Shown here in pieces: positions 1 to 6,751 of a DNA stretch of 6,786 bases (the stretch's first letter is position 1; each line of letters starts with the position of its first letter). A program made the translations under genes and the position numbers. The stretch is from Xanthobacteraceae bacterium (GTDB lineage Bacteria > Pseudomonadota > Alphaproteobacteria > Rhizobiales > Xanthobacteraceae): the NCBI GenBank assembly GCA_030037185.1, contig JASHRR010000661.1, positions 1-6,786 on the forward strand. The letters are read 5' to 3'. The notes beneath the pieces were generated by a model, which made no database searches, was not told the DNA's origin, and saw only the letters and a program-made list of their open reading frames with translations.

Positions 1-88
1 AAATCTTGCTTGAAGGAAACCAGCGGTCAGCGACCACTAGTCGAACGGTGCAAGTTCGCGGCGGTTAGGTTAAGGAGTTCGCTGGCAG

Positions 89-115
89 GCTGAACAGAGT
101 CCGCTGAACAGAGTC
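89..115. repeat. 14-bp tandem duplication carrying GAGTC
   Basis: The 13-mer GCTGAACAGAGTC occurs at 89-101 and again at 103-115, one base apart, giving a period of 14. Each copy ends in GAGTC, which fits the GANTC recognition sequence of CcrM-type methyltransferases. The repeat is seen directly; any role is unknown. Confidence 0.85.
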
Positions 116-121
116 TAGCGT

Positions 122-286
122 ACGCCGGTTTTTCTGGTCCCGGTCCTGTTGCATGATCTGATGCGGTGGGCGCCGTTGTCGGTCCTCAAGCAGGACATCG
201 AACAGCAGATGAACCTGATTAACAGCCGCGCCCCTTCGCCCCCAGTCAGGCGTTCGGCTCTGGCTGGAGCACTGGAGCTCAAATAG
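122..286 (+). pseudogene. Short coding-like scrap, possible gene remnant
   Basis: The frame from 122 to the TAG at 284-286 is open for 54 codons after an in-frame TAG at 116-118. From about 134 to 240 its third codon positions are strongly G/C, like the real genes in this window. The only upstream-proximal ATG, at 161, would give 41 residues starting MRWAPLSVLKQDIEQQ. No Shine-Dalgarno sequence precedes that ATG and I do not recognise the protein. It could be the tail of a decayed gene, a small hypothetical gene or chance. Confidence 0.22.
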
Positions 287-291
287 GGTGG

Positions 292-309
292 GGCAGGGAC
301 GGCCCTGCC
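292..309. repeat. GC-rich hairpin, 7-bp stem
   Basis: GGCAGGG (292-298) and CCCTGCC (303-309) can pair around the loop ACGG. No T-run follows on either strand, so it is not a classic intrinsic terminator, though it lies about 120 bases past the stop of the gene ending at 429. The 14-mer AGGGACGGCCCTGC at 295-308 recurs in inverted orientation at 1401-1414, inside the degP terminator, so the two hairpins look related. Confidence 0.5.
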
Positions 310-428
310 GTTGCCCGGGCGCTGCCGTCGGCGGGATTGCTCAATAGAAGGCGAAAGGCGCGCGAGGCCGGTGCACCACAGGCTAGGTCCGTCCTTTGCC
401 GAGCCTGCGTTGTCGCTCGATCTCGCCG

Positions 429-1283
429 TCACTTCCGCCCCTCATTGAAGTACCGCAAATCCGGAGGCTGCTGGCCCTTCTTGGCGGGCATCAGGAGGCC
501 ATCCCCGCCCACCATATAGTCCTCCGGGCCGATGCGAACATGCGGGTTGCCCTCCGCGCAGTCCCACGCAATCCACACCGGGCGTCTGCCCGGATCGCGA
601 ACGTAGCTCTTCATCACCGTCCACGGCCGCGTCAGCGCGTGATCAATGACGGTGATGTCGTCATGGAGGATGTTGCGGTCTGCCTTGTCGAGGTAAATGC
701 GCTCCATCACCACCGTTTGGTTGTCCTCGTGCAACGGAATGCCGGTCTGGTCGAAAGCGCGCTGCCCCCTGAAATAGCGGGTCTCGACCAGGAGGGTATC
801 GAACTTTCCGTCAGCATCCTCGTCGATCCATCTGCCGATGGAGTACCCGATGCGGCTCGGCTCGACGTCGGCAGGCCAGTCGCGGCCGTCGGTATAGATT
901 CTGCGATGCATGTAACCGTCAGGCCCGGCAACGTGAGTGGTGTCGGCCGTGATGATGAATTCGAGCGGCGTATAGGCCGTCATCCGCATGGGCATGCCGG
1001 ACGAGATGCAAAGATAATCCGGCGCGAAACCGCCACCGCCGGCCGCCTGATCCGCCAGGCTCGCTTCAAGAATCTTTTGATACTCGGGTGTCAGCGGCGC
1101 CTTCTGAGCAAGGCCGGGACGCTTGGTAGGGTCAAATGAGGGGGCGATGCCCGGCGTTTCCTGGCGGTTCCATTGACCCTTCAGGTCGGGATAGTTCGAG
1201 TCATCGAACGCCGATGCGCTGCCGGGCATAAGCATCAACGCGGCACCCAAAAAGCCGCCAGCAGAAAACTTTCCGATTGACAT
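429..1283 (-). CDS. Secreted protein of unknown function
   Basis: This encodes 284 residues from the ATG at 1283. I chose that start because GGAGG lies 5 bases upstream and because it gives a proper signal peptide: a Lys near the start, a hydrophobic core at residues 8-20 and an Ala-Ser-Ala cleavage motif at 23-25, so the mature protein should begin near Phe26 in the periplasm. A longer in-frame reading back to 1472 would run through the upstream terminator and is unlikely. The mature part has RRIYTDGRDWP (127-137), GYSIGRW (146-152), an acidic DEDADGKFD loop (154-162) like calcium-binding loops, LTRPWTV (217-223) and PPDLRYF near the C-terminus. Its only two cysteines, 92 and 242, could form a disulfide. 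I recall similar hypothetical proteins with the TDGR and TRPW motifs in proteobacteria and acidobacteria, with no known function. It follows degP on the same strand, but the terminator between them suggests its own promoter within 1284-1379, where I see no clear -35/-10 pair. Confidence 0.85.
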   Translation of the reverse strand: MSIGKFSAGGFLGAALMLMPGSASAFDDSNYPDLKGQWNRQETPGIAPSFDPTKRPGLAQKAPLTPEYQKILEASLADQAAGGGGFAPDYLCISSGMPMRMTAYTPLEFIITADTTHVAGPDGYMHRRIYTDGRDWPADVEPSRIGYSIGRWIDEDADGKFDTLLVETRYFRGQRAFDQTGIPLHEDNQTVVMERIYLDKADRNILHDDITVIDHALTRPWTVMKSYVRDPGRRPVWIAWDCAEGNPHVRIGPEDYMVGGDGLLMPAKKGQQPPDLRYFNEGRK

Positions 1284-1286
1284 TAC

Positions 1287-1294
1287 GTCCTCCC
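1287..1294 (-). promoter_or_regulatory. Ribosome binding site of the secreted-protein gene
   Basis: On the minus strand this reads GGGAGGAC, with GGAGG ending 5 bases before the ATG at 1283. It decides the start in favour of that ATG over the longer reading frame. Confidence 0.8.
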
Positions 1295-1379
1295 GGGCAA
1301 CCGAACGCGACATCGCAAAGGCTACACCTTTTGCCGTTGCCCGCGAAGCACCCGCGCGAATCATCAATTGCAGTCTGAT

Positions 1380-1416
1380 AAAAAAACATAAGGGACGGCC
1401 GCAGGGCCGTCCCTTA
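1380..1416 (-). terminator. Intrinsic terminator downstream of degP
   Basis: A perfect 12-bp stem (1405-1416 pairing with 1389-1400) closes a 4-base loop (1401-1404). On the minus strand it is followed by TG and then seven T residues (1386-1380). It starts about 65 bases after the degP stop codon, so it should end the degP transcript and insulate the next minus-strand gene, which starts at 1283. The stem shares a 14-mer in inverted orientation with the hairpin at 292-309. Confidence 0.88.
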
Positions 1417-1480
1417 GTGCCGCCGCGAAGGGGCCATGCCGGCAGAACGCCGCAGGGGCGCGGGGCAACCACTCGCGATG

Positions 1481-3019
1481 TCAGGCTTTGGCGAATGGCA
1501 CGGCGACGAACCTCGTTACATCGCCGGATTGCACCCGCATCAGCACTGAATACTTGCCGTCCTTGTACAGGCTCGCAAGCTGCTGGCGCACGTCTTCGGG
1601 TTTCGATACCTTCTTACCGGCGACATCAAGGATTACGTCTCCGGCCTTGATGCCCTGGTCGGCTGCCGGTCCGCTTGGATCGACCGCCACCACGCTGACG
1701 CCCTGATCGCCGTCGCCGGTCGCCGGGGCGAGCGTGAGCCCGATGCGCGGCGTGCCGCTGTTCGGCGCGCCTTGCTGCTGCGTGCTTGCATTGGCCTGAC
1801 GCTGATCGGAGGCTTCACCAATCGTCAGCGATACGCTCTTGGTTTCGCCCTTGCGCCAGACGGCGAGCTTGGTCGAGGTGCCGGGCGCCATGGCGCCGAT
1901 CTGGCGCGCGAGATCGCGCGAGTCCTTCACATCATGGCCGTCAACCGCCGTGATGACATCGCCCGCCAGGATGCCGGCCTTGGCGGCGGGACTGCCGGAT
2001 TGCGGCTCATCGACCAGCGCGCCCTCCGCCTTCTTCAAGCCGAGGCTGTCGGCGATGCCTGCCGTCACCGGCTGGACGCTCACGCCCATCCAGCCGCGGG
2101 TCACGCGGCCTTTGTCCTTGAGCTGGGCGACGATCATTTTTGCCGTATTGGCCGGGATATCAAAGCCGATCCCGACGGAACCGCCGGACGGCGAATAGAT
2201 GGCGGTATTGACGCCGACCACGTTGCCATCGAGGTCAAAGGTTGGACCGCCGGAATTACCGCGGTTGATCGGCGCATCGATTTGGATGAAGTCGTTCAGG
2301 CCGGAGCCGATATCACGGCCGCGGGCGGAAACGACACCCGCCGTCACGGTGCCGCCAAGGCCGAACGGATTGCCGACCGCCACCACCCAGTCGCCGATGC
2401 GCGGCTCGCGGTCGGCGAATTTGACGAACGGGAAATTGTTGCCGTCAACCTTGATCACCGCGAGATCGGTCTTGGGGTCGGTGCCGATGACCTTCGCAGG
2501 AAGAGTCTTGCCGTCATCGGTGACCACCTGCACGGTCTTGGCGTTGTCGACCACATGGTTGTTGGTCACCGCGTAGCCATCGGCCGAAATGAAGAAACCG
2601 GAGCCTTCGGCGGCCATTTGCGGCATGCCGAATTGCCGGTTTTGCATGCCGTTCGGCATATCCTCGAAGCCGAATTGGCGGAAGAACCGTTCAAAGGGCG
2701 AGCCCGGCCGGAACGGCATCTCGTCGTCGTCCTTCGCGCCCGTCCGCTGCGCGGCCGCGTCGAGCCGGACGCGCACCGAAATAACGGCGGGCTTCACCTT
2801 CTCTACGAGGTCGGCAAAACCTCGCGTCTCCCGGGCGGTGTCGCCCGCTGCAGCAGCGAAGGAAACCCAGCCCGAAGACTTTGTCTCAGTCTGCGGGCCT
2901 ATTCCGCCGGCCAGCACCGCAATGCCGACACCGGCGGCCGAAGCAAGCAACGCCACCCGGCGCAGTGCGAGGAATTTGCGCACGGGAGGATTATCGCGGC
3001 TATTATCGCGCTGAATCAT
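1481..3019 (-). CDS. degP: DegP/HtrA-family periplasmic serine endoprotease (Do)
   Basis: This encodes 512 residues, a normal length for a two-PDZ Do protease, which degrades or refolds damaged envelope proteins. I chose the ATG at 3019 because GGAG lies 8 bases upstream; a TTG at 3061 in the same frame has no such site. Residues 21-41 are hydrophobic after Arg/Lys residues, a signal peptide or anchor, with possible cleavage in the Ala-rich stretch near 55-59. The trypsin-like domain spans about 65-300. Its catalytic triad is His155 (in TNNHVV), Asp185 (in DPKTDLAV) and Ser256 (in RGNSGGP). The loop at about 95-138 is rich in Met, Phe and Gly, like the DegP LA-loop region. PDZ domain 1 is at about 305-400, with GWMGV at 309-313, and PDZ domain 2 at about 425-505, with a Gln/Ser/Ala linker between. 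It is transcribed alone and ends at the terminator at 1380-1416. Paralogues such as DegQ or MucD cannot be excluded from sequence alone. Confidence 0.95.
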   Translation of the reverse strand: MIQRDNSRDNPPVRKFLALRRVALLASAAGVGIAVLAGGIGPQTETKSSGWVSFAAAAGDTARETRGFADLVEKVKPAVISVRVRLDAAAQRTGAKDDDEMPFRPGSPFERFFRQFGFEDMPNGMQNRQFGMPQMAAEGSGFFISADGYAVTNNHVVDNAKTVQVVTDDGKTLPAKVIGTDPKTDLAVIKVDGNNFPFVKFADREPRIGDWVVAVGNPFGLGGTVTAGVVSARGRDIGSGLNDFIQIDAPINRGNSGGPTFDLDGNVVGVNTAIYSPSGGSVGIGFDIPANTAKMIVAQLKDKGRVTRGWMGVSVQPVTAGIADSLGLKKAEGALVDEPQSGSPAAKAGILAGDVITAVDGHDVKDSRDLARQIGAMAPGTSTKLAVWRKGETKSVSLTIGEASDQRQANASTQQQGAPNSGTPRIGLTLAPATGDGDQGVSVVAVDPSGPAADQGIKAGDVILDVAGKKVSKPEDVRQQLASLYKDGKYSVLMRVQSGDVTRFVAVPFAKA

Positions 3020-3027
3020 ATGGTTTG

Positions 3028-3033
3028 CTCCAC
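3028..3033 (-). promoter_or_regulatory. Ribosome binding site of degP
   Basis: The minus strand reads GTGGAG, ending 8 bases before the ATG at 3019. This supports that start over the TTG at 3061, which would add 14 residues. Confidence 0.65.
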
Positions 3034-3088
3034 GTTTTGATTTGATGCGTGACCGATGCAACGCACCCTAAGACACGAATAAACATTC

Positions 3089-3122
3089 AACGTTACGCTC
3101 ACCTGTCCCGCGCATTAACGTT
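3089..3122 (-). promoter_or_regulatory. Paired AACGTT motifs upstream of degP
   Basis: AACGTT occurs at 3089-3094 and 3117-3122. On the minus strand the copies read AACGTTGAATG and AACGTTAATG, a direct repeat with a 28-base period, 70 to 103 bases before the degP start. The position suits a regulator site or promoter elements, and degP genes are commonly stress-induced. I cannot match it to a known regulator, and I see no convincing -35/-10 pair or RpoE-type promoter here. Confidence 0.3.
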
Positions 3123-3280
3123 TGTTGAGCTGCGGTACGGCGCGCCGCGATCGATTGCCGCACGAGAAGATGGCGTGCAGCAGCGGTTATTTGATCGTCC
3201 TGCGGATAATTGAAGAGTCTTGGGGCCGCATTTGCCCACACTGGCTGCAATCGAAGTTACTGCTGCCCGACAAGAAACGA

Positions 3281-3297
3281 TTTCGTAGCTGACGAAA
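3281..3297. repeat. Small inverted repeat TTTCGT/ACGAAA
   Basis: TTTCGT (3281-3286) and ACGAAA (3292-3297) form a 6-bp inverted repeat around AGCTG. It sits between the Bug pseudogene and degP. It has no T-run on either strand; it could be an operator or chance. Confidence 0.3.
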
Positions 3298-3311
3298 CAG
3301 TGACGACGATT

Positions 3312-3614
3312 ATTCTCCTTGATGTGTGCCGCCTTGGTGATCGGCCACCATTTCTCGATCTGCGCTTTCTTCAAAGGCGGCGAGCCGGTGGGCGTCAGCT
3401 GATCGCTCGGGGAAAGCTCGTTGCCGCCTCGCGAGCTTCCGATCCGTGGCGGGATCAGCGAGCGCGCCAAGACAGCCGCTGCGATGATCGGCTGCAGCGT
3501 TGGCGGTGGCGCCGACATGCCGTTCGATAAGGCGATCTGGAGGGCGCCCCTCCTCATCCACTGTCGGGATATCGGCGCCACTGGGGTGTTGGCACGCTTT
3601 CTGGTCTCGGCAGC
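3312..3614 (-). pseudogene. Decayed Bug/TctC-type solute-binding protein, C-terminal remnant
   Basis: Reading the minus strand from 3614 to 3312 and switching between two frames rebuilds the C-terminal part of a tripartite tricarboxylate transporter substrate-binding receptor (Bug family). The pieces are AAETRKRANTPVA (3614-3576), ADIPTVDEEG in the second frame (3576-3547), SNGMSAPPPTLQPIIAAAV back in the first (to 3471), LGALADPATDRKLA in the second (3471-3430), then SPSDQLTP and EIEKWWPI-like QIEKWWPITKAAHIKE in the first (3425-3312). These follow each other almost without overlap and in the family's usual order: the DIPTVDEAG motif, the APKGTP helix region, ALADPA, then the EKWWPIIKAANIK end. 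At least four frame changes and the loss of roughly the N-terminal two thirds make it non-functional. The family match is from memory of typical Bug sequences. No partner membrane subunits are visible. Confidence 0.72.
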
Positions 3615-3635
3615 CGAAATGGACGAGAGGGAACG

Positions 3636-3959
3636 CGCCGGATGATCAGTTCTCGAATTAAAATATGACTGAGAGAGAGGTAAGTAGGGTGGTTGCAAAC
3701 GTCCGATATTGGACGGCTTGTGCCTTTGCCATGTTATGGCTTCTTATGGGCTTATATTCCGGAAATGGAAACAAGTTGGATGGCGCTCTCTTGTTGTGTT
3801 CGCGCCTCCCGTTTTTCGTTATATCCTTGTTGTGCCGCACGATGCTGCCGCACAGCGGTGCCGCACCGCCGTAAATCCCGACCAGTTCGCGCCGAAACGA
3901 GGCGCCAGGCGGGTAGGACCAGATTGGACCACTCGGCCGTAAAAAGCTCGATCCAAGCC
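3636..3959. other. Lower-GC intergenic stretch, no supported gene
   Basis: This lies between the Bug remnant and the ccrM stop. The part from about 3650 to 3840 is visibly richer in A and T than its surroundings. A plus-strand frame at 3665-3874 would encode 69 residues with two hydrophobic stretches (about residues 18-32 and 41-61), but it has no Shine-Dalgarno sequence and its codon use (TTA, TTG, AGA, ATA) is unlike the window's genes. An imperfect palindrome lies at 3700-3715 (CGTCC, six bases, GGACG). I see no clear terminator for ccrM here. Confidence 0.5.
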
Positions 3960-5120
<1,161 letters not shown>

Positions 5121-5124
5121 TCAG

Positions 5125-5129
5125 GACTC
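5125..5129. promoter_or_regulatory. GANTC site in the ccrM leader
   Basis: GACTC (GAGTC on the minus strand) lies 7 bases before the ccrM ATG at 5117, next to the weak Shine-Dalgarno-like AAAGAG. It fits the recognition sequence of the encoded enzyme. In Caulobacter, GANTC sites in the ccrM leader affect its own transcription; a like role here is inference. Confidence 0.5.
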
Positions 5130-5190
5130 TTTGATCTCGCACGCGGTCGGCGACGCAGGACCTTCATCCGACGGTCACGATCATGGCGGC

Positions 5191-5445
5191 TCAAAGTAAA
5201 AATGGGCTTAATGTGACAATGGCCCACGCGCGCCGACGTAAAGATTGGGCCACCCCTGGGCGTTGCCGGCGCAGGTCATCGACCGTCTGGGGATCGACAG
5301 GCGCCATCGCACAGCGGCTGTCGTGCGCATCTGCCGCTTGCAGCAGGGCAGGGTAGAGCTTCGGGGACCCAAGATCGGGAGCGCAAGCGCGAGCATAAGG
5401 GCCGCCCGCTGCAAACGCCGCTGCACTGGCGCCGTCAGCGTCTGA
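5191..5445 (-). pseudogene. Start-less coding-like open stretch, possible gene remnant
   Basis: The minus-strand frame is open for 84 codons from just after an in-frame TGA (5446-5448) to a TGA at 5191-5193. It has no ATG, GTG or TTG near its beginning; the first ATG is far inside. The translation, including ARACAPDLGSPKLYPALLQA and DAHDSRCAMAPVDPQTVDDL, reads more like a protein than the other frames here. Its codon third positions lean to G/C but less strongly than in the intact genes. I do not recognise a family. It may be the C-terminal end of a broken gene. Its last codons overlap the proposed CtrA box of ccrM. Confidence 0.28.
5196..5211 (-). promoter_or_regulatory. Near-consensus CtrA box upstream of ccrM
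   Basis: The minus strand reads TTAA, seven bases, TTTAC. This differs at one base from the CtrA consensus TTAA-N7-TTAAC. It lies 79-94 bases before the ccrM start, and CtrA activates ccrM late in the Caulobacter cell cycle. If it overlaps the -35 region, transcription would begin near 5160-5170, leaving a leader of about 45 bases that contains the GACTC site. The promoter itself is inferred. Confidence 0.55.
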
Positions 5446-5553
5446 TCACCATATTGCGGTTGATTGCGCGGTTTCAGAGTGTTCCAAGTTGGTGCTATCA
5501 GGCTTTTGAGGGGGAGGGCCCGGCAAAAAACCTGCGGGCTGCATCGAACGACG

Positions 5554-5583
5554 AGCTTCGGTGCGACAAGCTTCGGTACGACG
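5554..5583. repeat. 15-bp tandem duplication before the metallopeptidase gene
   Basis: AGCTTCGGTGCGACA (5554-5568) is followed directly by AGCTTCGGTACGACG (5569-5583), matching at 13 of 15 bases. It lies 25 bases before the metallopeptidase start, in the probable untranslated leader. A longer in-frame reading from 5561 would translate it as Arg-rich sequence unlike the family, which argues that it is not coding. Confidence 0.75.
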
Positions 5584-5597
5584 AAGAGCCAGGCGAT

Positions 5598-5601
5598 GGA
5601 G
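5598..5601 (+). promoter_or_regulatory. Ribosome binding site of the metallopeptidase gene
   Basis: GGAG ends 7 bases before the ATG at 5609. It supports this start over the in-frame upstream codon at 5561. Confidence 0.65.
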
Positions 5602-5608
5602 CGCTACA

Positions 5609-6529
5609 ATGCGTTTGGACGACACCGAACAGAGCGACAATATCGAGGATCGTCGCGGTGAACCGGGCGGTTTTGGCCTGCCTATGGGCGGCGGGGGCCT
5701 CGGGATCGGTACCATCGTGGTGCTGGGCCTGCTCGGCTGGGCGCTCGGCATCGATCCGCGCATCCTGATCAGCGGCGGAGAGATCCTGTCCGGCGGCCCG
5801 CATGTTCAGCAGTCGATGCCACTCGGGCAGTCGCGGCGCACCGGCAAGCCAAGCGACGACATCGGGAGATTCGTCTCCACCGTCCTCGGCAACATCGACG
5901 CCGAATGGACCGACATATTCCAACGGGACGGCAAGACCTACCGTAAGCCGGTGCTCGTCCTCTATCAGGGCCAGACCCAGGCGGCCTGCGGCGGGGTGGC
6001 GCAAAGTGCGATGGGGCCTTTCTACTGCCCAAATGACCGCAAGGTCTATCTCGACACCTCCTTCTTCCGCGAAATCGAGTCGCGCTTCCACGGGTGCGAA
6101 GGCAAAGCGTGCGAGTTCTCGCAGGCCTATGTGATCGCCCACGAGGTCGGCCATCACGTGCAGAATTTGTTGGGAATTCTTCCCGAGGTACAGCGTCGGC
6201 AGCAGGGTATGGACCGCGCGAGTGCAAATCGCTACCAGGTCCAGGTGGAACTGCAAGCCGACTGTTTTGCTGGCGTTTGGGCGAAACATGAGAACAACCG
6301 GCTCCAGCGCGAGGGTAAGCCGCCTCTGGTCGAGGCCGGCGATATTGAGGCAGCGCTGCAGACAGCTTCCGCCATTGGCGACGACACGCTCCAGCGCAAA
6401 GCGACCGGGCGCGTCGTACCGGACAGCTTTACCCACGGCAGCTCGGAGCAGCGGCAGCGCTGGTTCATGACCGGCTACCGGGACGGGACCGTCGCGGCCT
6501 GCAATACCTTCAGGTCGGCGAATTTATGA
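5609..6529 (+). CDS. Membrane-anchored neutral zinc metallopeptidase, YpfJ-like
   Basis: This encodes 306 residues of the putative neutral zinc metallopeptidase family (PF04228, E. coli YpfJ). I chose the ATG at 5609 because GGAG lies 7 bases upstream and because the protein then begins MRLDDTEQSDNIEDRRG, the family's usual start; a reading from 5561 adds 16 Arg-rich residues with no such support. After a Gly-rich stretch (18-34), residues 33-48 form a single membrane segment that should leave the catalytic domain on the far side of the inner membrane. The zinc site is HEVGH (178-182), with ELQADCFAGVW (214-224) giving the likely third ligand, Glu214 or Asp218. Other family marks are ACGGVAQSAMGPFYCPNDRK (126-145) and the closing CNTF (298-301). 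Cysteines at 127, 140, 163, 168, 219 and 298 may form disulfides. Substrates are not established for this family. It is divergent from ccrM across 491 bases. A weak promoter candidate is TTTCAG (5472-5477) and TATCAG (5496-5501), 18 bases apart. Confidence 0.92.
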   Translation: MRLDDTEQSDNIEDRRGEPGGFGLPMGGGGLGIGTIVVLGLLGWALGIDPRILISGGEILSGGPHVQQSMPLGQSRRTGKPSDDIGRFVSTVLGNIDAEWTDIFQRDGKTYRKPVLVLYQGQTQAACGGVAQSAMGPFYCPNDRKVYLDTSFFREIESRFHGCEGKACEFSQAYVIAHEVGHHVQNLLGILPEVQRRQQGMDRASANRYQVQVELQADCFAGVWAKHENNRLQREGKPPLVEAGDIEAALQTASAIGDDTLQRKATGRVVPDSFTHGSSEQRQRWFMTGYRDGTVAACNTFRSANL

Positions 6530-6715
6530 TTTGTGCGGCGGTTTGCCGAGTTGCGATTCTCCGCACGTCAGCAAGAGGCGGAGATGCTCAACTCTTCGTC
6601 CAGCCCGATTGTGTGTTCCAATGAGATGCAATCGCCTGTCCGGCCGTCACGCCCGCGCTGGTCGCAGGCAATCCATCTTTCCGTTGATGCCTTCAGCGGG
6701 AGAAGCCGTCGCTTT

Positions 6716-6730
6716 CCGGGACAAGCCCGG
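6716..6730. repeat. Short GC hairpin before moaB
   Basis: CCGGG (6716-6720) and CCCGG (6726-6730) pair around ACAAG. The surrounding sequence, with GGGACAAGCCCGGCC, resembles GC-rich intergenic repeats I recall from Bradyrhizobium genomes. No T-run follows, so it is a poor intrinsic terminator for the metallopeptidase gene. The rest of 6530-6751 shows no supported gene. Confidence 0.4.
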
Positions 6731-6751
6731 CCGTGACTCCGCATAATCGCC

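Larger units (their letters stand above)
1..428. other. Intergenic stretch with no intact gene
   Basis: No reading frame here has a convincing start, ribosome site and family resemblance. The stretch lies downstream of the minus-strand secreted-protein gene that ends at 429. It contains a 14-bp tandem repeat (89-115), a short coding-like scrap on the plus strand (122-286) and a GC-rich hairpin (292-309), each listed separately. A 105-codon minus-strand frame spanning 115-432 is open, but its translation is low in complexity and rich in Arg/Ser, as expected from a shadow frame in GC-rich DNA. Confidence 0.6.

Noticed and set aside
240..250. [11 protein letters not shown] in CcrM (residue numbering) as an unusual AdoMet motif
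   Set aside because: Caulobacter CcrM has Phe where this protein has Cys, but Cys at this place is common among DNA methyltransferases, so it does not suggest loss of function.
396..1139. Plus-strand open frame of 247 codons opposite the secreted-protein gene
   Set aside because: It is an antisense shadow; the minus-strand frame has a signal peptide, a strong Shine-Dalgarno sequence and patterned motifs.
1772..3040. Plus-strand open frame of 422 codons opposite degP
   Set aside because: It is the antisense shadow of a GC-rich gene; the degP frame carries the catalytic triad and PDZ domains, while this one is rich in His/Arg/Asp with no recognisable domain.
5522..5543. GCCCG/CGGGC inverted repeat around an A-run as a possible terminator
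   Set aside because: The stem is only 5 bp, the loop is 12 bases, and the A/T-run lies in the loop rather than after the stem.
5498..6436. Minus-strand open frame of 312 codons opposite the metallopeptidase
   Set aside because: It is the antisense shadow of the metallopeptidase gene, which has HEVGH and ELQADC motifs and a proper ribosome site on the plus strand.
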